Of a stretch of 64,000 bases of DNA, positions 23,982-36,601 are shown piece by piece (within the stretch, counting starts at the first letter, position 1; each line of letters begins with the position of its first letter). Where the stretch lies: assembly GCA_032191485.1 (NCBI GenBank), contig JAVDOI010000011.1, positions 2,513,438 through 2,577,437 on the forward strand. The letters are read 5' to 3'. The translations under genes and the position numbers were made by a program. Source of the stretch: Leptoclinus maculatus (taxonomy: Eukaryota > Chordata > Actinopteri > Perciformes > Stichaeidae). A model generated the notes under the pieces. It did not search any database. It was not told where the DNA came from and saw only the letters and a program-made list of their open reading frames with translations.

Positions 23982-26582
23982 ATGAAGTTCGTTGTTTTTT
24001 GCCTTTTCGCAGTCTGGTGCAGCTCTTTGGCCGCCACATCGAGCCCTCAGAACGCCCCGAGGAGAAAACTAATGGAAGTCCTGAGACAGTTGAGAGTTGT
24101 GAGGAACAGCCTGCAGGTAGGTTCTTTTTTACTTTTGAGCTTTTCACAGCTTGGCCCATTGTTTTGGTGGCGGTTCTTTGTTACTAAGAACAATGTTCTC
24201 CGTTTTGTTTCTCACAGAACAACGAGAAGATGCTGAGCACTCCACCACAGAATGTTGAGGTAAGACAATCTAACTTGCATTCTCTAAACAACGTCGACAG
24301 CGTGGTCCACCGGCTCTCTTAATATTTGCGGTTGCTTAGTCATTGTTGATATTCTCCCACCTACTGCAAGTTGCTAATTGTCGTGTGCCCGCCACTGTAG
24401 GAGGAGATCACATAATGTGTGAAATGACAAAACGTGTTGACTTATAAAGCAAATATAACCAGGCAAGGTTTACCTTGCAGCCTTACAAATTCATTTTAAA
24501 ATATATTTTAGTTTTTTTCCTTATTATTATTTTACATCTTATGCTCGTTTATCTTGAAAAAATACATTTAAAATAAAATTAATTTCAGACTGACTGAGAT
24601 TTCCCATGCTGTACATTTACAGAAGATGAAGACGTAACAAAGAAATCTGTCATCGTTTGAAAAGTAAATTATTTTAAACATGAAATCTACCAAAAATAAT
24701 TTTGCATTGGAAATTATTATTATTATTTATTAGGTCTGTGGTTCAAATATTCAATTTTAGCAGAACAAACTAACCACTATGCATTCATATTTGAATTAAA
24801 GAATTACTGGTCCTAGTGGAAAAAACAGCAGTCTATCAGATACATTTAAATGATCATAATCACATTTTTAAATACAACAATTATATTTAGCTTAACTGTC
24901 TTAGAGAACATGCATTTTTGCTACAATTCGACCTTGTAGAAAAGAAAACCCTGCGTTTTGTAACGTTAAGCGATGCTCTTGTGGCCAAAACAATCCCACA
25001 TAGAAACTTGATTTTGTGTACTTTTGTTGAAATAAATGCCCATTTAAGATCAACTGCATTACTCGTAAACTCAGATCAGCCCTCTTTCTCGTCAGGCTCT
25101 TGAGTGAGTCAAGTCGAGAGCCTGCAACCGTGTATGTTCTCACAGCTTTCCATTGCACGCTCGAGTGAAATGTGATGAGTAATCAAGCAAACAAAACCAT
25201 GACACTTCCTCACCGACTCAAAGCGCTAGAACGCGTTTGACTCAACCTTTTTTGAGCAACTTATGGCTCATCTTAAAGCACAAAGGATAAAGGATGCCCG
25301 AGTGGGTGTGAAGCCACACTATTTGTGCACAACAAAGCTCATTATTCAGAGAGAATAATCACCACACAGCAGAGCAAAGATCGCACCACATGTTGTGACT
25401 GTAGAATAATAAATCCCCATCATAGAGAATTTAAAATAAACAGCAGCCAGCGGTTCTTAGTTTCTCTTCAGACGCTGTGATCTAAAATGATTTGACCCGA
25501 GCTAAGTTGGGTTCAGGAGGATCAATCACACGTTTGCAAGAAACAATCACTCGGAACAAATGTGTCACATCATCGACACTTTCATTCAGATTTTCTGGAG
25601 GGAAACAATTCTGACAAAGAAAAAAAAAAAAAAACGCCCCAAAGCACTTTTGGGAACAGAAACTTATCTTTAAAAATAGTGGAAACTTTATGTTAAGTTT
25701 CAGTTGAAGTAAAAGTGTTTGTGCATGTATCCGATTGGAAAGTCGTGACATGAAACCAGAAACGGCAGCTTTCTTGGAAATGTGTCGATGGCAGTGATGA
25801 ATACATGTCGACGTTCATAGAAATACATTATTAAAACCAACTAATGTGATAGATTGTTGGACAGAATACGATTCTTTTTAACGGCTGATCTGTCGGTGTC
25901 ATATGTCGGTGCGGTGTTGATGTAATATTCACCAACGATGTTTCCCTTTCTATAAACAGGACTGCTGCTGTCTGTCAGCCCTGCGATGCTTCCGGGCGAA
26001 TCTGAATGTGCATTTCAACGTTACGGAAATAAAACAAAAGAAACTTTACAAGAGCCTCGTGAATGAAAACACTGTAAGTACAACGGGTGGGGGCGTGGGA
26101 AGGATGTAATAAAACAATAATGCACGTATCTAAAAGATGTCAAGCTTCTGTTCCAGCGTCAAACTAACGCGTTACTTTGATCCTTTTTCAGGAGAGAGGT
26201 CTCTGCAATTCTACTACTTCAGGAGATGTAAGAGGACATTTTCTTCTGTTATTTCCTGATTTACAGTTTCTATAAACACTGAATGTGCACACGAGAGCGT
26301 TGCCCTCGCAGTAGATGGTCATAACTAAGCTAACGTTGCGTTTCCCTTCAGGCAACCTGCCTAGACTGCGACTCACATCCGAAGGAAACTGCGAGGGAAT
26401 TTTTCAAGAGACTCGAGTCTCTTATTCAAAAGGTAAACCTCTCTTTTTGTCTGGAAGTCTGTAGCACTACATGTCATTCATGTTGTAACGATGTAAACGT
26501 ATGAAACAATGACTGATGTGAATATATATATATTTTTTCCCCCCTTTTTTTTTAGGGCATAGCCAGACTGAGCATGAACTGA
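23982..26582 (+). CDS. il21: IL21, interleukin-21 (6 coding exons)
   Basis: Secreted four-helix cytokine of activated T cells that signals through IL21R and the common gamma chain. Exons: 23982-24116, 24218-24259, 25960-26073, 26192-26227, 26352-26432 and 26556-26582 (TGA 26580-26582); every intron is phase 0. The 144-aa product has a hydrophobic leader (MKFVVFCLFAVWCSSLAA), a basic helix A start, a short exon 2 ending PPQNVE (mammalian IL21 has APEDVE there), Cys61-63 and Cys69, and the diagnostic C112-LD-C115 followed by KETAREFFKRLESLIQK. Sequons NVT and NST are present. The 36-nt fourth exon gives one more coding exon than I recall for mammalian IL21. An upstream in-frame GTG at 23958 was not chosen, since ATG 23982 starts the signal peptide cleanly. 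Confidence 0.92.
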
Positions 26583-26662
26583 GAAGAGGCGGAGATCTTC
26601 ATGTGACCAAGGATTGAATGTAGAGAAGACACTACGCTGATTTAGCCTTCTAAATATTGAAC

Positions 26663-26930
26663 TTATTTATTATTTATTTAGATTGTGGTGTTGGACCCAC
26701 TAAAGCTATGAAGATTGTATTCTCAGGGAAGCTGCTTTGCCGCCCCCCAGTGGACTCGGCAGTTTAGATTCACCCCCCCTTCCTCGTTTTCACTGAAAGT
26801 GAAAGATGATTTATATGTTGTAGTTCTCAAAGAATATAAAGTATATAATTACATTTCTACTGTGTATGACTTGCTTTAGTACAGGATGTTTTTATTAAAA
26901 TAATTGTACCATTTTAAAATATATAATAAA
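26663..26930 (+). promoter_or_regulatory. il21: il21 3' UTR: AU-rich element and poly(A) signal
   Basis: Overlapping ATTTA pentamers at 26663-26680 form an AU-rich element typical of unstable cytokine mRNA. AATAAA at 26925-26930 is the likely poly(A) signal, about 345 bp after the stop. Confidence 0.65.
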
Positions 26931-27467
26931 TTACAACACAGAGGTTTTTGGGTTGCCTGGTTTATTTGGAGGACGTCATCATTTAAAGTTCTTATCGATT
27001 TGGACACGTTTGTTAAACTCTGTGAAAAGCAGTGGGAAGAGGGGAAATGTCTTAGTCAATAAGGATAGAAACTGTTAAATTAAATAAGACGCGCTGTTCT
27101 CCATTCTCAGCAGTAGGTGGCAGCCAATTTACATTTATGCTCAAGTACTCAATGTTTTTGTTTGTATATTGTTGTATTTTACACATGTGTAAAACATGTG
27201 TGCTGGACTAAAGCAAAGACTCAAGACCTGCAGTTTAAGTTGTCACACTATTTTAGATGCTGTTAATTGTTTTAGTCCATATGGTGATGTCACTAAAGTA
27301 TCATAGAATAGCACCATTGCTGGTTTTATTAATGTGGTGAAAGAACAAAAAGGCAGCGTTTGAAACTGTTGTTACATAACAATGTCACAACAGTCTTTGA
27401 TCTAATTTTCAGGATTTATTTAGTTTCTCGATTTCCTTTTAGAATGTATTCATTACATTGTGTTTAA

Positions 27468-27675
27468 CTCGACTGTGGCTAAGTGGAGAGCAGGGCCGTC
27501 CTTCAATCAGAGGATCGGTGGTTCGATCCCCGTCTCCGTCTCCGCATGTCGATGTGTCCTTGAGCAAGACACTTAACCCCAAAAATTGCTCCCGTAGCTG
27601 TGCCTACGGTGTGAGAGAATCTAATTGTAAGTCGCTTTGGATAAAAGCGTCTGCTAAATGACTGTAATGTAATAT
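27468..27675 (+). mobile_element. tRNA-derived SINE
   Basis: Has an internal RNA polymerase III promoter: A box TGGCTAAGTGG (27476-27486) and B box GGTTCGATCCC (27520-27530), both matching the consensus. It ends with the conserved tail containing CTTTGGATAAAAGCGTCTGC and then a short TGTAAT-type repeat. That tail is common to fish SINEs mobilised by L2-type LINEs. No cloverleaf or complete tRNA body was found, so it is not a tRNA gene. The exact ends are approximate. Confidence 0.8.
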
Positions 27676-28101
27676 AACTCTCCCAATGACCGAGCTTCAC
27701 TTTTTAAGTGTTTGCTATTTTAAAAGTGGCGCTGACTGACTGCTGCGCAGTGGTTCTTCAAAGTGAAATGTGAAATCTTACAAAATGGTTCAAATGAAGC
27801 GATAAAGAAACAATCGCACCTGATTTTTAGATTACTTTTTTATGTCAAAAATAAATCATATTCAATACTACGGAGCCCTGGAAAGGACAAGGAGGGGGAA
27901 AATGGCAGGTAAAAAAAAAATCCCCGCAGAAGTTTTTGTAAGATCTTTCAAAAGATGTCAAGTTAAAAAAATAATTAAAACAATAAATTAAGATTTATGT
28001 ACTTCTGGGTCAGTTGGGCACCATGGAGAGCAACCACAACAATAGAGCGCACACACCCATGGGAGAGGTTCATTTTATGGACTTTCATTTTGAGATTGGC
28101 C

Positions 28102-28104
<3 letters not shown>

Positions 28105-28136
<32 letters not shown>
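28105..28136. repeat. (TA)n microsatellite
   Basis: Pure TA tract immediately before a transposon fragment. Confidence 0.95.
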
Positions 28137-28139
<3 letters not shown>

Positions 28140-28144
28140 TATAT

Positions 28145-28238
28145 TAGTGCTGGGCAAGTTAATGCGTTATTATCGAGTTAACGCATTCATTAATTAACGC
28201 CGACAATTATTTTATCGTGCGTTAACGCATTTTTTTTT
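28145..28238. mobile_element. Fragment of a DNA transposon end
   Basis: Begins AGTGCTGGGCAAGTTAATG and is built from repeated GTTAACGC/TTAACGC motifs, a pattern I recognise from dispersed hAT-like elements of fish. No matching opposite end was found nearby, so this looks like a truncated copy. Confidence 0.45.
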
Positions 28239-28701
28239 ATTTTTGAAAGTCCGATGCAGCTTGTGGCAGAAGTATAGATAAACAAAAGCAAGACAAGCTA
28301 ACAAATGCTACAGAGAAGTGGATACAAACTGCAGCCGGTTAGTATTGTGGAAGATGTCGGTCTGAGGAACGTTCTCAAGGTGTGTTCGTGTCTGGTGTGA
28401 ACGCACCTTTAGGATCGCAACGAATGACGGCAGGTATGAGCCTCAAGAATGAGCTAAGAAAGTTAGCGGAAAGATTAACGTGAGACAACATCCGGTTTCT
28501 TCAGACGAACATCCGGTTTTCAGAATAAGATGCCAACAAAGTATGAATTATATTCACATTAAGTATAAAACATGCTACCTGCATCTCGTGAGTTAAAGGG
28601 AAAATACACCTGAAATTGTGCGTATAGTGTCTTTATTCTTTGATCGCTGGGTAACCATAATGACCTCGGAGTTACAGCATTATATTGATGAACAGTAAAG
28701 C

Positions 28702-30078
28702 CAGTGGCGGGCCGTAGATTTTATACCTGGGCCTTCAGTGCTGTCCTACTACAGTTGAATTACCTCCTAATAACCTCATTATGACACATCAATCCAGCAA
28801 ACCTGCAGCGGATCCACGCATTCCACCACACAAGAGCACGAGCCATTCAAATATTATTCATAAAAGCGACACGATAGACAAACGAACAGTAGTAACGTTA
28901 CTATGTAAACAAACACACGCAGTTTGTCACTTACCCAAACTTAAAGAGTTTAATCCCAGTACATCGTTTCAGTTCCAGTAAGAAGTCCTTCTCGATTCAT
29001 GGGCGCCAGTGATGACAGTCGAGCCTCCCCAGTTGTATTTCGCCGGTCTGCTGCGGCAGGTTGGCAGCGGGGCCGGGTTCCCTCCTCCGCCGGAGCGCCG
29101 CGGTTGTGGAGCTGTTTCCCTGCGAACGTGTTTGTTGAGTTGTAGATCCACTCAAGTCTCTCCAAAAGTTTTCAAAAGCACCGTAGCTTGTGTCCTGCCG
29201 TGCTATGGCGTCCTCAGGTTAGCGTAGCGTAGCTCCGAACACCAGGAGCTCAGTTAAAATGAAACACATTCCCAGCCTGGCTGAGTCAGGGCTGCCAGCT
29301 GAGGGGTTGACTGACCATTTCTTACATGTCCAGCTTTTCCTGAAATGTCCTTTCTTGAGAAAGGTGTTATCAGTAACTTCGCCACTAAATCCGTTTATCC
29401 TCCTTATTCAGCCATTGAGTGTTCAAAAAACAAAGCTAGGTAAAAAATAAATAAACTACACCAAGCAAAACCCTACAAATGTAATAATTTCTTCCATATC
29501 TTTCAATTTGAACTCTTACTACTCCGACTAAGCTCTGCTGGCAAGTTAAGTTTCGTTTCACTTTAGTCACGTGCTCGCCCACTGACCAATCACAGCACAC
29601 TCTGCATCTCTCGGCAGAGCTGCACCTGGACTCTGAGCTGCACTAATGCTGACGTAGTTGTGGGCCGGCTAGTATGGGGCTAGCAGGCTCTGACACTCAA
29701 AGAATACGCCCAACATGTCAAACTAAAGATCTGATTGGTTGAACACGATGACAATCAACAATATCGTCCCCATTCACTTAAACTACACATGGATTCACTT
29801 GTGAGTCTGAAGGCCTCGGGCCTCTCTTCTACCTAGAGACACAGAGGTGAAATCTGATTGGATAAAAGCTCTACTTAAAACAAGCTGCACTGGAAGCAGA
29901 GCAACTGAGGAAGACAGTAGCTGTGCAATGAGAAAATAAGATAATGGGGAAAATATTTTGATAAATTATAATACATGTAGTGTATTTAAGAAAAATTATT
30001 AAATTGTAAAATAGATATAACTGTGATTCTGTTTAGGCCAGCAGAGAAGGCTTTGCAGGCCCTGACGGCCCACCACTG
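28702..30078. mobile_element. hAT-type non-autonomous transposon (1377 bp)
   Basis: The left end CAGTGGCGGGCCGT is mirrored at the right by ACGGCCCACCACTG (13 of 14 paired). The flanks are AGTAAAGC (28694-28701) and AGTAGAGC (30079-30086), an 8-bp target duplication with one change, the length expected of hAT elements. Inside I see no transposase frame. It lies between il21 and il2. Confidence 0.8.
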
Positions 30079-30086
30079 AGTAGAGC

Positions 30087-32940
30087 TGCATTCACATGCT
30101 CTGACTGTCATGAAGACACAAGACAGACATTTTTGCTGAAACATTTTATTCATGTTGCACAGCAGTGGAACGTTTCACATACAGTCAGCACACTGAGCAC
30201 AGATAGTGAAGAGATATGATCGCTACTGTGTAACTGTGGGAATACTGCTGTTAAAAAGAACCCGATTTGTCTAAAGTGTTTGCAAACCAAATGTTACTGC
30301 CCTTTTGTTCATATAGCAGTACTTAAAAGTGCGCAATACACTACTTTTGAATTCATTATTGAACTTTGCCACTAATACACATATATATATATATATATAT
30401 ATAAAGACATATATAGGATGTTATCTACACACATAAGTGAGAGACGTCTGAAGCCCCGCCGCTGCTTCTGCAGCTTCAGAGAGAGACCTGACCTTCAGTT
30501 GGTGGCTCTGTAGGGACTTGAATTCAACCCCAGAGCCCAAGAACCGATGCCGTCTACTATAGCTGCATTTTCACAAAATGCATGCATTGCACCCTCAGTT
30601 TATTATTTGGCACCCTCAGTTATTTGAATAATGCCAAGCGCAAGGCGCGAGTGTGTGGGCGTCTTTCCGTGCGCCCCCTTCTATTTTGGTTCATGTAGGC
30701 TTTGTGCAGCAGTGCAACAGTGCAACATTCTGGGTGAAAGTGAACTGTATATCAGAAGGATGATGAATAAATACTCATCACTGGTCTCATAGCTCTGAAA
30801 CAATCACAGTTAAACGTGATGACTGAAAGCTTTACCTGGTGTCGCGATGGTTCAGATTCGATATAAATATGTTCCTCTGTAGTTGTTGTTGTTATATGTA
30901 CTGTATTCACATTGGGTCATTGCATATTTAATGAATAAAACATGAAATCAAGCTTGTGGCACCAAATCAATACAAAATGTGTCAAGTCTATATTGACATT
31001 CACCAGCGTCTCTAATGATTAAACCAGGCGTATGTGTGATTTCTGCAGACATGTATGAACTCTGTGGTGACAAAACTACCACAAAAAGACACTCCAGCAT
31101 GCAGCAGTATGCAGCAACAAATCAACCCAAATACCTCTGACAACTCTCACAATGACAGGTGCAAACAAGCAAGCAGGTGTCTTCACAACAAACACCACTA
31201 CTGCGGACTTCCCAGATGACAACGGGGGATTTCAGCAAAACAGACAAACTCAAACTTTACCGAGACGCATTTCACACCTTGACGCAAGCCAGTAGACCCA
31301 ATAAAAAAAAAACATCACCCTGTGCATTACAACAGAGGACCTTTTTTTTTATTGAAATGCAAGGTTAGATGAATCAATTACTCATTGCAAGTAACCAAGT
31401 TACACATTTATAGTTAAAGGTTTGTATTAAACCAAACTTGGATGTTTTTAAACAAATCGCTATGCACAGTACGTATAAGAACATACACCGAAGCTTGAAT
31501 CCATTCGCACTGATTGAAATGGACAAACATTGATGTATTCTAATTGGGGTCGATCGATCCATCTAACGGCGTTGTGTCTTTATTGATCTGATGGAGAAAT
31601 GCTAGTTAAGACACAAATATCTCCATTACATTTTGTCCTCATGTTATTGGAATAACTCTTAAATATAGTAGAATATCTTCTGTTTCTCTTCTTCACATGT
31701 TTTGTTCTCTGTGATTTTATGATATATACATCTAGCTGATGTTACATCCGCTCTGATTAAAGGCTTTACACTAAAACAAAATCAGATTTGTCAGTTTATA
31801 GTAGATAAAATGATCAAGCTTTGTTCATCACTAATGGGGCCGTTGCCTTTTTGCCTTTTTAAAAATGTACTGAAATGATCTTTCTCATGCAAATCACAGA
31901 GCTTAAATTCAATAAGTGCACCTGTTCCACCTCTAAAACACTATACATATTAATTATATGATGGCAACAAAGTTTAATGGCATTTATGACCATACAAAAC
32001 ACAAAAACAATATTTCCAGGATCTAAACCCTGAAACTACACAACTGTGTTAATATCTATATTGAGTTAATATCTTATTTGGACTTGTAAGAGAATCAGCG
32101 TTCAAGCAAAACATACTTTAGGCATGAAGCATATGGATTCACCCCAAAACCGGCTTTACTTCTGATTTGGTTCAGAAAAAAAGTGCAAACTTCTAGCAAA
32201 ATTTTGCGATTGAGTGTGGAATTGCCTTCTCTACAGCTGAAACCCCACCGTGAAGAAAGCGCACAGCCAAACAGCTGTGTACCTGTCGATGGTCTTCACG
32301 AAGACACCTTGACACTCGGTTCAATTCCCTCTCGGTGCGTGTGGTTGTGTTCAGTGGGGTTTTCCACAGTGCCCACAACAACATGAGTAATGTGTGTAAA
32401 CTGAACCTAAAAAGTAACAAGACAGCCATGTGACTGCTGGTTGCTCATCCCTGCCTCACCCTGTTAGACACTTTGGCTCGAGTAACCGCAATGATGGCAA
32501 ACAGTTTTTTTGGACAGTTTTAGACTAAATAGCCTCCATCTACAGTATCTAACACTCCTATAGATCTCTTCCTAAAGGGATTTCACAACCTCAGTGATCC
32601 ACAAGATCCAATTCAAACATGCTTTCTGAAGTTCAGCTGAGGCTTCAGTCGTCTACTTTAGAGACCAAGAGTGGACCTTCCATACCTCTGTGTCTCACCA
32701 CACAGTGGCTCATTCCCGACCTGCAGGGACAGTCACACAATGAACCTCATAAGATGTCTTGAGCTTGTCCATTGAGCGCTCGTCACAGCCCCGTGCTTTG
32801 CAGGACCGCATGTGTGCAGGTGGAGCAGAAAGGCTCCTTCTTGAGGTTGCTTTTCTGCTCACTCTGTGGGTTTGCATTACGTGCATGCGCCTGGTTTTTA
32901 TCTGCGCGGGTTGAGGCCAATTATAATTATTGCTTTGTTG
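30087..32940. other. Intergenic, nothing recognised
   Basis: AT-rich sequence between il21 and il2 with a (TA)n tract at about 30376-30402. No exon, structured RNA or transposon end was identified. Confidence 0.55.
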
Positions 32941-32944
32941 ATCT

Positions 32945-33275
32945 TTGACTTAAAAAGTACTAATACCGCCATTTTAAAAACACCGTTACAAGTAAACGTC
33001 CTGCATTAAAAATATTACTTTAGTAAAAGTATGTTCGTATATAATCAAGAAAATGTACTTTAAGTATAAAAGTAAAAGTACTTACTGTGCAGCTAAATGG
33101 GCTCTGTAGTCATTACATTATAATAAATGATATTAGATTACTATTATTGACGCAGTACCTAATTTAAGATGCATTTTAATGTTGTAAATGACTCCAATAG
33201 AATTGATTTTATTTTATTTTTACAATTTCCTTTGTACTTGAGTAAATGTGCTTAGCTTTATTCCACCACTGTTTC
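32945..33275. repeat. Dispersed AGTAAAAGTA-rich repeat (unclassified)
   Basis: Contains many AGTAAAAGTA/AGTACTT motifs and ends in TTATTCCACCACTGTTT, a form I recognise as common in teleost DNA. The same terminal 17-mer occurs at about 12173-12189 near bbs12, which supports a dispersed family. Class and exact ends are unknown. Confidence 0.5.
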
Positions 33276-33505
33276 ATACCATGCTGTAGGTGGGGGGGGG
33301 GGGATATTAAGGGTTATTAACGATTATGTCTCGATGCAGAAAACTCAATAATCTGAACATTTTAAACTCATTTCTCAACGTTATGATCCCGTGTAACAAT
33401 TCTGTGACGCCGGGATGTCCGTTCCTTACGGCTGCCCCTGAACGCAACAGAGGTAATCCACGTGCGTCTTGGGGAGGATGGTAGAAACATTACAAGTATG
33501 CCATA

Positions 33506-33549
33506 CACATATGACACGCGATATATTATGATATTGCGTGTCATATGTG
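33506..33549. repeat. 19-bp inverted repeat (hairpin)
   Basis: Arms 33506-33524 and 33531-33549 pair over 19 positions with one G:T wobble and a 6-nt loop. It could be a miniature transposon remnant or an RNA hairpin. Confidence 0.8.
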
Positions 33550-33559
33550 ACATGTCCAT

Positions 33560-36430
33560 ATGATATAATAGGTCACACCCTGATTTCGAGGTCCAAGGAT
33601 TACTTAAACTCTATTCTAGACATCTCAAAGCATGTGCTACTTGCTGCCCAGTCTCTGACCAAACTGCTGCAGAAGTGAGACGGAAACATTTCAAACCAAA
33701 CATGTGCATGATGGAAAATGTACAACGAAGACCGTTTGTTCCAAAAAAATTTCCCTTTGACTAAAACAAAGAGCAATGCGCCCTCTCCTTTACATGACAC
33801 ACGCCCGTGGGTACCATGCAGTAAACATAAAAACAATAAATTGGGACAGATTTGTGATAATCCAGAAGTTACTTCTGACTCAAGTGCAACGCGTCAAATC
33901 AAGCAGAGCCGCCACCCGAGGGCTGTGGCCTGTGGTAACCAAACCTCCACCGGCTCCCCTGACATCACTACTATCACGGAAACCAAAGGTTTTATTTCCT
34001 TTGTCATTCGTTTAGTATATGAAGGGCGTTTTCTGGTCACTGTGTAATTCAAACATCACCCCCCCCCCCCACACACACACACAAAGCGTCATAGGAAGTG
34101 AAACAACCAAATCAGTTTTATGAGGCATAGTATTTGATCCACTACGTCTCTTTGCAGATTACTAGACAATGAACCACAATTCCACAAACACCCTAACCCC
34201 TGAAACGCTGATGTTATTGCCCTCAGATACAAACTTCATTGTCCTCCCAAATCTTAGGCCTCAAATATCAAAACGCACCACTTTCTTTTATTCCACATCC
34301 TGCAAATACTGAATAGTTAGCTAACCGCTTTATTTGCTCGGCCTACGAAAGGAAGTGAAATCTTTCGAAACCAAAAACTGGTTAACATCATCAACGCATG
34401 TGCAGAAATTAAGTTTATTTGCATATATAGAGCAGAGTGAGTGTGAACGCTTGTTAATGCCGGGTCTGAAAGCTGCTGCCATGGTTTTAAGAACATAGTT
34501 TTATGATCCCCACGAACACCAACATGCACCACAGCTGCTCTTTTAATTGGTTCCTCAAACCTTTGGCGATGCTGCTTTTAATCATAATGCCGGTAATCAT
34601 TTTTGCTTTGTGTTGCATTCTGTGCATAAAAGCTAAATGATGAATTAAAATAAAGAGCATTCATTCAGTCATTCAGTAGCAACGGTTTGAAGTTCTGTTC
34701 ATCTTTAGCTCTCACAAAATAACGAATGGAAAAGGTCTGGAGGAAGTTCCCAACTTGGAGAGCCTGGTTTACGTGGCCTGTTCTGTAGGTGTGCTTGTGG
34801 TGGAGATGACGCAGTGCCTTCTTTGAACTTGCACCGAGGAAACACACTTGATGCTTGTCACAAAAAAAGTGATTTGTGTTAATCTCTGCATCTGTCCCCC
34901 ACTTTTAAAATAGACGTCACGGAAGCATTAATATCTCGTAGAGGACATCGGTTACATTATTTTTGATATATTGCCACAGTTAGAAAAACTTAAGTCAGAG
35001 AAAGTAGAAGGAACAGGAACAAAGTGATAGTTGTAAAAACTAAAATGAAATAAAAATTAAACAAAGACAACACAGCAATGGTAAAATCATCAAAATACTG
35101 AATAGAGGTACCGAACTGAGCACGTTCCAACAAGCTGCATCTTCTTCGTCTTAAGATTGTGGTTCTGAACATCAAACAAACCCGCAACACAGAACCTCAC
35201 TGAACATGAAGGCACATAAAAACAGGAACTCTGCACGGGGTTCAAACTGGAGGTGAACCCCCGCATTTCAAATGTTTCATCTGCAGCAACGTTTACCGAG
35301 TGAATTTCAGTTTAGTTTACGATCGTCCTCGTTTACCGAAAAAAGACAACAATTAAACGCACGTTGGACGTGATGAGGACGTCGACCTTTCGGGCTTTTG
35401 TGTTTGACCACTCACTAAAATAGACACTTGTTATCAAGGCGTGGGCGAGGCCTCCCCAGTAAGACGTGGAAACAGCAGGGATGCCCCCACGTAGCGACAA
35501 ATTCCATGGATAGAAATTTCCCCGCCCCCCCTTTCACTCCTGTCACATTCATTAGCGTTGGTGACTCCTGGGGAAACCTCAACACTGAAACCTACCCAGT
35601 GAAGCACCTAGCAGAAGAGACTAACTGACGCCAGTGCCCTAATGTGGGGTGGGCACTGGAGAGATAAGCAGCACCGCCGTTATCTGGGATGGTTGCGGGG
35701 AATCCCCCGCGTGGTCGTAGGTGTCAGAGAAACCCTTCATTCATTCCTGCTGGCTCTGTGACGCAACTCTTTTTCTACCTGCTGCTCCATTGCTGTACTA
35801 TTCTTACTGGGATGCAAAACTAAAATAATAATTCCTAGAACATACATTACTGATCTATTCTAAACACAGTAACTTGTATGCATTACATGTTTTATTTGAT
35901 TATGACAGAATTCAGACAGATCCTTTCAGATTTTGTTCTTTAGTGTCATTTGGAGTGCAGTTCATGTACTTGCAGCACCCTGATCATTTTCTAATGCATA
36001 GTGCAACGTGTAAGACGGATTTTTTTTTTTTAAATTGAACAATGTTCAACATGGTTAGAAATCAGCTGCTTCCCCCACCTCAAGCCAGAACCCAGAAGTC
36101 ACGCATGTCACAGATGGCGTGTGTGGTTTTGCCAGCCGTTCCCTCATGTTGAACAAAAAATGAAATACCAACACGATTCTCTGAAGAAAGAAAAGCAAAC
36201 TGCTTACATCTGTGATTATGCTCACTTTGTCAATAAAGCAATTATCAATAAAAAAAACGTTTTACTATGAAATAGAAAATGCACAAAACTCATTTTAATT
36301 AGTGAAAAAAAAGATCTGTTTAAATGTGGTCACACATCAGCAATCCCCACCAGGAGGCCACTCTGTGCCACCCTGAACTTTTTTCACTCAGGGGTTTTCA
36401 CCATGCAGTCGATAGGGGAAACATACATGA
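33560..36430. other. Intergenic upstream of il2, nothing recognised
   Basis: About 2.9 kb with short open frames only. A C-run followed by (AC)n lies at about 34060-34083. No exon, RNA gene or transposon end could be supported. Confidence 0.5.
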
Positions 36431-36436
36431 TTAATA

Positions 36437-36512
36437 GGAAAAAATAAGACAACCTACAAGGACATACCTTTAACCGGCCTACTCACTTTCTTGCCTGCTT
36501 CACCCTATAAAT
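36437..36512 (+). promoter_or_regulatory. il2: il2 core promoter: NFAT-like GGAAAAAA and TATAAAT
   Basis: GGAAAAAA (36437-36444) lies 69 bp before TATAAAT (36506-36512), which is 96 bp before the ATG. GGAAA is the NFAT core that governs the mammalian IL2 promoter. A second GGAAAC lies just upstream (about 36416-36421). The same octamer-TATA layout recurs in front of il2-like. Confidence 0.6.
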
Positions 36513-36601
36513 TGGCAAGCTGCACCACAGGACGCCACAAGCCACTGGTGAACAGACAGCATTCGTACATCTTCACAGGATACTGCCATCGAGATATCAA
36601 T

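Noticed and set aside
27476..27530. A tRNA gene
   Set aside because: A and B boxes are present, but there is no cloverleaf with acceptor stem, and the sequence runs on into a SINE tail.
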